64,000 nt of DNA from Ischnura elegans (taxonomy: Eukaryota; Arthropoda; Insecta; Odonata; Coenagrionidae). The DNA lies in contig NC_060246.1 in NCBI RefSeq assembly GCF_921293095.1, positions 132,184,198 through 132,248,197 on the forward strand, given 5' to 3'. The notes below the pieces were generated by a model that searched no databases, was not told where the DNA came from, and was given only the letters and a program-made list of their open reading frames with translations. Position 1 is the stretch's first letter. Each line of letters starts with the position of its first letter. This document shows, piece by piece, positions 13,901 through 25,900 of this stretch. The position numbers were made by a program, and so were the translations under genes.

Positions 13901-16900
13901 CCATTAGAATTTTTCTCATTTCCAATGAGTTTTTAAATATAATTTTAATGAATGCCCGAACGGTATCTGGTGTCCTGTGAATTTGACTTGAAAAATGCGA
14001 GTGGAGTCGGACGAAGGTCATTCAAAAGTAAAAAATACTTATATCTTCAATGCACTAAAAATACTCCCTTTTTACGGCTGATTATTTTTGTAAAAGCCCT
14101 CTAGCCACACATAATCGAACATAGTTTTTCAACGATGATTGATTTTGTTTAATTGAAAGTTTCAACGAGTATTTTGAAAATTGAGGGTAGAGACTATACC
14201 GGAATAAGCAGTTGATGAACGAAATTTAAATATTAATGCTACGGAGGCAATTCCTATTCTTGGGACAACAATTTTCCGTTAAGTTCGTGCAAGCAAACAA
14301 TTGTGCCACGATTATTTTGGCTTTGCTCCAGTCGGATTTGAGGTGAGGAATCATAGGTCTACATTCAAAAGCTCTTATACATTACAACAGATCAATCCTC
14401 ATTAACCTGTGCTTAAAATTACAGTATGGGATATGCTTTTTTATGTTACGAACAAATTTTACCCTTAAAGGTCATAAAGGGAGATCATGGCTGCAGTGGC
14501 GCAGCGAGGGGGAGGTTTTGGGGGTTAAATCCCCCCCCCCCCCAGAGCTCAGAGAAATTTTTAAGTTTAATCCATTTTACTTAATTGTATTTATATTACT
14601 AATATGATATTGTAAGGATTAATAAAATATCCCTCATAAAGCCGTAAAACTCAACATTTTGAACCGTTTATCTTAAAATTCCGTAATTCATAAATCTCGC
14701 ACCTACAGTTTATCCTGGTGGGTATTCCATACCCCCAAACCCGTAAGTATTAGTTGCACCTAAATCTCTCCAGCCTCAATTCCTAGCTGCGCCCCTGCAT
14801 GGCTGTAATATTTGATTAGAAAGCGCTCGTGCTTGTACTTACATGGAACCAAAACGGTTCCAAGAGCCCAAAACATTTCCATCCAGCAGAGGGCTCTGCT
14901 CCGGTATTTGGATGAATGAAGCTCTCCTAAGTATGGGTAGCATACTGGAATGGCTGCCAAATTTCTAGCGCATAAAAATAGAGAAAAATTCATTTTAATA
15001 ACGCAGGTGTAAATAAGCATTATGTGTTTCAAAAAAATTAGAGTTAAATGTTATGAATACTCTTTGCTAGATATTAAGGGTGAAAGTAATTGGAATCAGT
15101 AATATAGTTTTACCATCTTTTGAATTGAAATTGTATTAACATCCAAACCTGTGAATTTTTCTTCATGCATGCCACTTCTAAAAATGTTACTTAAGGTCAA
15201 AATTTAACAGGTTATTCAGGTGAAATTACGGCTTAAATTGTCTATTTTTGACAGCCATAATTCATAAGTTTTCGAAATACTACTAAACGGGTGCGTTACT
15301 ATCTATATCAAGATCAAGGAATGTAATAAATTCATATCTGCTAAAATTTCTGTGAAAGGGTATATAATTAGCAATTATTTATTCTCATAAAGTTTAATGT
15401 ATGGTGTTTTTCGTCGTTGCTTAAAAAAGATGGGCGATTCGTAAAATACGGCACCTCTTTTGCCTTAAACAGATTCAAAAGGCCTAAGGTTAGCGCTCGA
15501 TATGATGATAGAAACTAGCAGAATTGAGGACATTAGCAGCTAGTCAAATCGCTAAACATTGTTGCAAGTTTATTTTAAATACCATGAGGGAGTGATGTTG
15601 AAATGAAATTGCTAATTTATTGTAGGGGCTCTAAACTTTGATGCTTCGCTTACTTTCTTGAACTGTAGGTAGGTTATTCAATTTACGTTCTTTGCAAGAG
15701 CTAATCGTATCTTGTTTTTGTTCACCTTATGCATTCAAATTACTACCTTAAGTAAAAAGTGACTTTGTGTGACTTATGTAAGTGACTTTTAAGTAAAAAA
15801 AATTAATATGGAACATAGGTGTGTGTTGGCGTTGGAAATAATAGGCATGCATTTAGTTTTTCCCCCACATATTTGAGTAAGGTTTTATTTATTTATAGGT
15901 GTTAATTTTCGAAAGCAATCACCATCTTCACTCTGAATGACACGTTATTAATGTGGCCGTTTCAATTGGGCGACAAAGGAGGGAAGAAAGTGGGAAGGGA
16001 GGAGGAAGGACGTGAATATCGAATTAGACTTTCAGTTGTGTGTGCCAAGCCCAGGAGTTCGTTATCCGAGTAGCAATCAAATTTGTGTCAATGAAATTGA
16101 ACGATTTTCAGTTATCGTAGAAAAGAGATTTGAGAAATTGGTTTCAGTCCAAGATATGGACCGCTAATGAACTACTAACTGCAATTTTTATGTGTGATGA
16201 AGAAAAGCATTACGCCCCTAACGCGTAGAAATCACACAATTTGCTATCATTATGGCCACTTCCAAAGCTCCTGTTTTTCGCCGTGCTGTGCGGTTTAATA
16301 TATCATGACCCCGTAATGGTACCTTGAGAGTCACCGAAACGTGCTGTCCACAGTATATTTTACTTATATCTTATATATGCATGAGGAATTGATTGAAACT
16401 GCACCAGGCATGGCTTTCAGTGGGACGATTTGCAAAAGAACTGTATGGCATCATTTTTTAAAAGTACTGGTAAGAATATTGTCTATAACCTGCCATTTAT
16501 ACGGTTATGCTAATTCTATTACTTTGTCCTAAAAATCTTTTTCTTAATCTGCGAACGTAATGAGCCAAAACCCAGACGAGATGACTGGTGAAGGAATTAA
16601 TGCGAATCCGTTAACGTTAGCAACAACGAGGAAAAAATACTCTGCGTATAGGGTCCGCCAATGCGAGGGATAGATGGGCAGTGAGTCGATGGTGAGAAAG
16701 CTTTGTGCCGATTTAAATTCAAGGATTATTAAGCGTGGGAGGAAGGAGTATTTACAGTTCGCTGGTGAAGTTGGTTATCATCAGGAGACCAAATGCGATC
16801 AGTGGAGGGGTTCTAACTGGCAATAATCGATCGCAAAAGGGTTGCGGCTTTTGGAGCTTTGGAAACAGATCGTCAAAATTGGGAAGTTGTGCGGTTGGCA

Positions 16901-19900
16901 GAGAATAGAACTCCAATATCTTTCGGGAAGAGTGTGCTGTGATCTTATGAGGTCGGTTTTTGCCTGGGACCTGGCATTTCGATAAAGTATCTCGTTTTGA
17001 TTCGAAAGGAAGAGTTGGAATCTGGAGGAAGTTACGCTTTTTATTATTTAAAGATAACGTGAATTGGAGTCTATTTTATGCCGTCCAAGTCCCAAATAGT
17101 GACTGAAGAACCTTTGTCACCCTTATTTCTAGTTTTGTGAGAGATACGCGCAATAACTATTATCCGTTTTATTAACCGAACCGAAAATTTTGTTACGTTT
17201 TTGGTTGAGAAAATCAGTCCGGTGATGCAACGAATGTAGAAGCGTTTTGCTTTTACCAAGGAGGATATTTTTGAGAGCAACTATATTTTCAAATTGGAGC
17301 TGAAAAATTATTTTATTTGAAATAAGTATTAAATTGCTGCCTGACTGTCTTAAACGTAGAGGGTGAGTTAGGGCTTTTGCCGCAAGAAAAATATTATTTT
17401 ACTCTCTGCAGTTGACTATATGGTGGTATGATTAAAACATATGCGAGATATGATGATGTGATGAACAGAATTGTGGAAGGGAAGAATGTAAAAGGATGGC
17501 CTTGGATAGCAAATAAGAAAGAGATATAGGTGAGGAAAGATGTCAAACAGTAGAATAATGCAAATGTGAAAATACTTGCTGAATTGGCTGCCAGTAAATT
17601 TGAAAGCCTAGCAGCCTCAAATCTATCAGTCTTTCAAGGTGGTGGGGAAAACTAAGTGCCCAAATTCTATATATAGGTGATCGAAATTTCAGGTAGATCA
17701 AAGTTTGGACTTAAATCAACATAGGTAGACTGAGAGCAGCTGCCTAGTCACTTCAAAATATTGGGATTGAACTTACACCCTCATCAGGAGACACAATATC
17801 ACATTTCCAAGGCTTATAATAATAAGAAAAAAAAGCTTCTGACTTTAACACTTTGTTGGAAAAGGTGTTTAATGGAGGTATCGGCACATGCATGGGATTT
17901 ACCTCAAATTATGGCAGGAGATACGCCCAAAAATGCATCTTGGTTAGCATTCAGGTTGAAAATATGAGCAGAGAAGAGTGTCTTTTTATTCGACGAATGT
18001 GTGCTAAATAAAGCTGGTGTACACCAACCACGTTTTCCCCTATTTCAGCAGTCATAGTGTTTTTGTTTGAAATACTGACTAGAAGCCGAACCTGCTTATC
18101 AGTCATACAGATAAAGGCCGAAGCCACAAACATTTTTCTTCGAGGGTTTACTAGGAGGGAGAATGAATTTCGGAGGATGGGGCTTTATCTAAGGACGATA
18201 TACCTAAGACTATCTCTAATGCATTCTGGGGGAGTTTAAATCCCCAGTCTCTCCCTCCTTGCCCTCACATCCGGGCTCACTACGTCCTTAATACATATGT
18301 GTGTGGTTGAATTTCAGAGATTTTAAAATATTACTTATAGATCATAGGAATAGAAGAAATTGTATGCATAAATATATAATCCAAGCTTACGTCAGTCCAG
18401 TTACCAATCTGAGGAGGAAGAATGGCCAGAATGACTGCATGAAGCTGGACAGTATGGCTGCGACGGCATCGATGGCGAGAGCCGTTAAGATGACCGATTT
18501 TCGACCCCAGGAATCAGCTAACTTCCCCCATATGCAGGCACCAGCCAGCGACCCTGAGGAAAAAATAGAATAATATTCGAAATCACTACCTAACGGGAGA
18601 AGCGGCGATTCGTGGCGTAAGGACCCGTGTGATAAAATTGTTACCATGTGCTGCGGGAAAAAGGGACCAGGCTTAATAGTTCCAGTGCAAGTTGGATTAA
18701 ATAAATTACTCTGTAACATTTACTTTGAATCATTCAGTCTCTCCCTATTGATCAATTAATCCCAAAATGTGAGCATTATTAGAGATCTGTTAGAATTTTT
18801 TCCATATTATATGAGTTTCAATTCTCTCCCAGCTTCAGCGTTCTCCTTTGGAAGGCTACTCGAGGACATTTATAAAGCCCAATACTTAACCGGTCTTTAT
18901 GTAAAATGTAACCCCTTTGACTGCTATATCTTGAGGTTAAAGTAATCTCTCATGAAAGCATCCAATAAAATTCTCTTCAAGCATTCAATTATTTATCTAA
19001 ATATTCTTTTTTGTTTTTTCGTTTGTCTTCGAAAACACGTTATTTTTATTTTTAATGGATTTTCATTCCTCAATATCCCCAATAACTATTTATTTCTAAT
19101 ATATATTCGGGTAAATTCCCTAAAACTTTTATATTAATCATAATCTTAATACTGCTCCGCGAGCCGTCTCAAAAAATTTCTAACGAAAATATGCTTTTAA
19201 ACTAGATCTGATACTTAAAAAACACTATTTCTCAATTTGATAAACTGGTTTGGAACGTTCTAATATGTGCACAGTTAAAATTTTATTTTATCACCCTTAA
19301 ATATCTATTCAAGGGTGTATACCTCTATTTTTGTTTCTTTTTGCTTAAGTAATATATTGAATTTTATAATGGTATTTAAAAATATTTTTCCTCAAATTAT
19401 TGTAAATGTGTTACCATATTGAATATTTGATACAATATGAAGTGTGAATATTTTTTGTCCGATTGTGGTTAATTACTTTAATCATTTTTGTGAAACATCT
19501 GTTTCCTGGAAGTTGCTCTGGCTCTCATTTCATGAAAGAATAAACTGGAAAGTACCAAACTCATGTAATTGGTACTATCGTGTTTAAAAGTATTAATTAT
19601 GATATAGAATATCATTTTATTCCTGTATTAACATCATCAAAGTGCCAGGAATTATGATAGTAGGCATATAATGGAATGTATTGTCATGCTTCCGATTTAT
19701 AAGAAAACTTGCTGAGTACCATGGTTTCTGTTCTGAATGCTTTTTGATAGACTCGTGGTATGATTTTATGATGGTGGTCTAATGATGCCGTATATCTCAT
19801 GGGCTTGGGATGCCTTACATCTCATGAGGACCAATGGCGTGTGATGAATTATTCATTCACTGAAAAGTCACCGTATCTATTGTGCAAGATGTCAGAATTC

Positions 19901-22900
19901 ACCACGTCACATTTGATACTCCCTCTAAACAATGACGAAACGGCGGAAATCTGCCTTAAATGTCAACAGTTGCAATAAAGAAACATTAAGAGTGCGATCT
20001 TCATTGTATTGTTCTTTAGTGAACAGCGTGAGAAGACAATGAGATGGGCAAAAGATAAAATCTGGAAAAATTTTGTATATCTGGGTGGTCTTAAGTGCCA
20101 GACAGCTCGTTATAGATAACTCGGCAGCTGGATATTTTCGCACGGGTGGCTGAAAGTAGCCATCCTCCAAAATAATCCTTGATTTTCGGAATGCACTCCA
20201 CACCTTTTCTCCTCTATTGCGGAGTGTGTAACAATGTTCAGAAGAATAATTTAGCTGGACGTGCAATTGAGCCATAGACCATGTTTTCCGTGATTAACGC
20301 CCTCTAAGACCATTACGCCACCCACGTTACTTATACCATGAGGTATTTTACGGAGAAATATGGCAAACAAGTACTGAATCGTAGTAGAACTGCATATGTT
20401 GTCATTTTGAATTCATCGTCATCATCAGTCAACAATCCTAAGATTGGTTTGACGCAGCTCTCCATTCCTCTCTCCTATCTGCTTACCTTTTCATAGCGAC
20501 GTATTTCTTCTCTTTTACATCCTTTACAACCTGTCCTATGCAACTCATTCGGGGCCGTCCCTTGTCCTTCTTCCCTTCCACCTGTCCTTTTACGATTGTT
20601 TTCATCAGGCAATCATGTCTCAGAATGTGGCCAACAAAGTTGTTCCGTCTTCTATTTTAAAGGTTTTAGAAGACATTTCTTTTCTCCCACTATTCTTAGC
20701 ATTTTCTCGTTACTTACACGGTCGATCCATTTTATCTTCAACATTCTTGGGTAGCACTTCATTTCGATCGCTTTCACTCTTGACTTCTCTACTGCTGTCA
20801 AAGTCCAAGCCTCGCTGTCATGCTTTCTCTCTTTGCAATTCATCTAATTCAATTCATGCAATCATCAAATCAGGCAATTCATCAAATGCTACATGCTTCA
20901 CATGTAGCATTTGATGAATTGTATCCTTACCTATATGCTTGTATTCTCAGCTGTATTCTTATCCCATGTGGTATTCTACGAAAATGCATACATGGCAAAA
21001 ATGAGTACTGAATCGGCATAGGACTGCATTTTTTGTCATCAGAACCGATTACGGTCGGTGGAAATGAAGTAATATTCATGAAATTCAGCGTTGATTGTTT
21101 ATTTTCTCTTTGGTTTTGGGGAATGATTTCACACAACAGTTTGACAATTTCTTATTTCGTAGGGAATTAGGCGAAAACTTCATCAAAAGAGAGAAAGGAC
21201 TTAGTTTGAAAACCGCTGCTTGTTCTGTGGTATTTTTGGAACTTACAATCAACGGATACGTCACCCTAAAGGAGCCTTCAACTTTATATATCATAAATTA
21301 TGATTTTCATTATCTTCTTTTCTTTGGATCATGAAGAATCAACAGTAGAAGTTTGAACCATTCCAGGTACAATATCGTAAGTACGTCACTCCCATTGCAT
21401 GCTTGTTTTTCTTATTTAATTTACCAGTCGAGGACTTTGGCCGAGAATACGTCGCCAATAGTAGAGTTGCTCAGATAGATTTGCCTGATACTCTGCTTGA
21501 TGAATAATTCTACGCCAACATTTGAACTTGCGATAGTTTGGTCGCTCTCTTTATTTGACTTTCAGCTGAATCGGTGTGATGAGTTTTAGTTTCATCCGGT
21601 GAAAGTGCGATATGAAAAGCACGCATTTACACGCTAAAAATTCACGATTTATGTTCTATTTTTGTTTTTCTTTCATCTTTAAAGTATTCGTTTGTGTCGA
21701 AGGTAGTATCAACGGATTTTTTTATCGTAATTTTTCTTTGCAAATCCTTTTGCTTCACAAGTTTTTTTCAGGTCCACGCTTCCCCGAGGTCGTTCAGTGG
21801 TGCCTTTTTACATAGGTGTCCATCTTAAATTTTAATACGTAGTCTTTCCTTAAAAGATAAATAGAAAATACTATATCGCCTGGAAAGATCAGGTGCAGAT
21901 AAGTACGAGGAAAAGGGCTTTCAAAAGGGGCTTTTTATTTTTGGAGCTTACATTCAATGAAGTCTTCTTATCTCAGTGGTAATCCATTTTAAGCCTATAT
22001 CGTCCATCAAATGGGGGAATAAATCGCGTCTAATTTTTTACATTATTTTTGTAGTCAACGACGATATGCCGTTACTCTAACTTTTTATCATCATTAAAAC
22101 TTCGTCTCAAGATGAGTATCTACTTCTTATTTCATGGTACCATCCGTAATTTATTTACAATTTAATCTTCACCTTTAATTTGCACTTACTTGTATGCCGA
22201 GGTTCAGGCAATAATTTTTAATGACATTCCTTCACTATGATTCAAGAAGTAGATTGGCCTGGTATTTATATATATTTGGCTGATATTATATATTTTTATA
22301 ATTAACTGCCATAGGTATAATTACTGGCATATGTATTAACTCACATTTATATTTAGGTAAATATAAATGTAGTTGTTGTTAGCTGTAGTTAACAACTAAC
22401 CGCATATCTTGAAAGCTTTTATATGACGCCTGAAGGAAACATTAAAAGGACTGCCTCGAGTTTCAATTTGTATTCCATACAGAACTTATTGTGAAACGTG
22501 GTATTCGTCGTATCTAGTTTTTTCCCCCCTCCGGTGAGGCACTCTTTTCTAGGCGGCGCAGCATCTCCAGTAGCAGCACATTCTCTCTCGTCGTATTTCT
22601 AGCCTTCGTCCTTGGCATTTCACTTCCAGAGCTTTACGCTGGCGCAGCATTTGTAGCATTGTAAGTCTTTTTCTCTTAGTTTCCATCTTATATCTCTTTC
22701 CTGTTCTGCGCATCCATGAAGAACCGTATGAAATGCGTATGAAAAACCTTTTGTTAGTCTAGAAGTGAACTTAAAAGCGCTTGAAAACCAATCTAACGGT
22801 TAAAAAACAAATAAAATATCGAACAGTTGCTAGTGAGATGAGAATATTGATGTATATTGAATATTGATAAGAAATTAATCAAATAGTAAAAGAATTACCT

Positions 22901-25900
22901 ATGAAAGGGGATGAATTGAGGAGACCTTTGTCGTACGAAGTCATCCGGAGATCACATTCCGCCGAGGGCAGGAGATAGCTAATGCAAAATGTCTGGAAAG
23001 CACAAGCGATGTAATACAGGCCGCAGGCCGCCATAACTCCGAACTGGAATTTTCCTTGACCTGTAAAAAATTAAATTCTTTCATCAGAGGCAGTTTGCTC
23101 ACAGATATAAAATGGTAAAATCTCCTCTTTTCAAAGAAGTTCATTGATCAATGAACTATTTTGCTGAATTAATGCCCTGCATATCATTAAAACAGTTGTT
23201 TATTCTTTTACTAAGAGTCTTGATCATCAATGCCGCTTATCACCGTGGATAATGCCGTAATAATAATAGTATTTTCCCATATTAACTACGTTTATCCCCA
23301 AAAAATACATTTCCATTTCGTGGTCAACAAAGAAAATTCTATGAAACATAATTATGTCATACTAAAAGCTCTTACCTGAAAGCATTTTCCTTCGCAGAAA
23401 AGCATCAATTTAATCTAAGTATTCGATAATTAATGTAATATTGGGTATAAAAATGGTTTCATATCATAATATTGCCAAAATTTAGGGATATTTTGATGAT
23501 CTATCTCACTTCTCAAAAACTCATCGGTGAAGTTTGATAATTACGCTTCCAGTACCTCATTGGACACTAAGGAAGACTTTGCAAAATATCTACCAATTAA
23601 ATATGAGGCTATTTACAAGTTTTCCGCAATTAATGCATATGTTCATTCAGCCCAAAATCTTTCAGCACCGGCATCCCATTCAGTAGCGCCATTATGCTCT
23701 CAGGCGGCTGCCCCGGGCAGAGTGACGAGGATTATCCTCATACATTTCTTATCTAGGATAAAATACGGACTCACCACGGGCTCTCAAGCCCTAAGCCATT
23801 ACTCACAATTGTTATTTTTACTTTCGGAATAAATATTTAAATTTTACTTCTGAGGTGTCAGAAATTTTACACCTCTGGACCCATGCGTATTCCCGCGGAG
23901 AAAGGTGAAGAAAACGGCAGTTGCCAGGAGTGAAGCCTCCTTTATAACAACTTCACCTGCCGTATGAGTAAAATATTCCACCAATCAAAGCTCAAATCGG
24001 GTATTATTTACGAAATTCATTATTGTGGAAAGCTGTTTTTGACGATAATGGTTGCTGCCGGCAATCAAAATCTCCCAATTTACAGATTAAATTTGGCTCT
24101 GAGGCATTTTCAGTCTTCTGACTATACACAGGAAAGGTTGAATCTCAGCTATTATCGAGGTATATTGTCCTCTTAATTTTTGGTGCTGACGGAAATCAGA
24201 CTTCCTACTTAGGTTTTTTTCTATCATTCGGAATACTCTCATCCAGTTTTTGTCCATAAAAAGAAAGGTATCTTATGAAGTTGCTAAAATTGATATTTTG
24301 TCTTCGCATGCCTTTCTGTATTTATTCATTAGTATTTACTCTTCATGTAGGTTTCGCAATATAAGTAATTTCGTATTTTTCTCTAAACACGGCGTAAGTG
24401 GAAGATATATCGGTGACTACGTCTGCATGCAATTATATGCAATCATATTGGGGCATAGTTGGGAGCCACGAATGCATGTAGTTTCATTCTGTGCTACTTG
24501 TATTTTTACGCTCTCCGCAGAGGAAGTTTGTGCCCGTGATCCGTCACAACGGCTCGACCCTTCTAATTTTTTTAAAATATTACTTGTTTAAAACTTAAGC
24601 GATCAACTTGAGACTATTAGAGTTGATACATGAAAGATATTCCGGGCCGTAATAGTCTAGAACACATGCGTGAATATTACACCGAAGTATATTTTACGTC
24701 AAATTTTTCGCATATGAAATAAGAGCTTTTATGAGGCCGATAATCTCCATATGTTCATTATACGTAATTATTTTAGTTTAATCAGTTATTGACGTATTGT
24801 TCGTTTAACATTTCAGTTTTCATCTTTAAATTTTCAGGTTAGGTAAAGCACACCAATGGAAAACTTTGCCTATATTTCAATCATAAAATATTTTCCTGCG
24901 AAAAAAATACTATGCCAATAATTTTAAAATACTTGAGACGCGGTCAAATCTTGAAAAGGGTATTGTCTACGCATCCTCATGATTTCAGTATGATTTCATG
25001 TTGCAAAAGAGAAATACGTCACGAAAAAAAAAATGAAGCGACAGCTGTGCGTCATCTTAAAGCGCTGAGGAGAACGTAGCACCACGCGGTTCGCGAATCT
25101 CGCGGCGTCCAGTTGAAGGCGTGTTCTAGTTTCGCTGCATCCGCGGCTTGCGCCGGCTAATCTGGGGGCGCGCCATTTTCCGGGTAATCCCGTCCAAGTC
25201 GCGCACCGATCAGCTGACTGCCCCTGGCACGGCACCCGCTGCATCTATCGCCCACCGAGCACTCGCCGCAGCCGACGAAAATGCTCACAAAGATATACGT
25301 CGCCCGCTTCGGCCTGGCTGAACAAGGTGGAATAGACCAACGGGAGAGCGCGGAGTGTATATTCCCGAACTCGACACCTCTCTTATTTTTCTGTTTTTGT
25401 GGGCAGGAATACTGTGGATTTTTATTTAAATTTCTTTTGCTATTAATCCCATAATTACATCGCAGCACATAACTATGACTAATATTTTTTTCTGCATCAG
25501 GTCAGCCAATTCCTTTGCCGCCGCGGAGCTATTTTGATCCGCATCATAAACATGATTACTGCGTGAGTGCTCCATGAGTGATAATGCAAGGATAATAGTT
25601 TCGTAGTAATGACAAAAAACTTCGAAGTTCAGTTTTACCCTCCTTCTCCATAATATCATGAAATTTGCGCTAACTTCATGTTGTCCTATGCGGTGAGTTA
25701 TGCAATTAATTATCAAGGTTAAGAGTGTTTTAGAAAGCGAAAGCAACACTTGCTGGCCCAGATCTGTCGATGCTCTGAGATGCTAGAAGCGGGTTAAGTG
25801 GAATGTGACAAGGTAAAGTATATTACATTCTTCATAAACAAACTAGTGCGCAATTTCGCTTTGCGGTTCACTTTATTTACTTCAATTTAATAGTGCTTCA

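Larger units (their letters stand above)
18554..22898 (-). other. Gene A intron 3
   Basis: 4345 bp against 1898 bp in B. Holds a LINE fragment (20425-20850) followed directly by a perfect palindrome (20875-20921). A patch near 22580-22630 resembles 61775-61820 in gene B intron 3 (TTCTCNCTCGTCGTATT), a remnant of duplicated intron. The rest is AT-rich, and the 116-aa frame at 19925-20275 has no recognisable features. Confidence 0.65.

Noticed and set aside
19925-20275. 116-aa minus-strand frame
   Set aside because: No domain, no repeat similarity, inside an intron of gene A. Length is unremarkable given the amount of sequence.
20875-20921. pre-miRNA
   Set aside because: Arms of 21 bp with a 5-nt loop are too short for a typical animal miRNA precursor.
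25125-25240. Alternative first exon of the transporter genes in the conserved GC-rich block
   Set aside because: The minus-strand ATG opens only 12 conserved codons, the copies then differ in frame, and no GT donor follows in a usable position.
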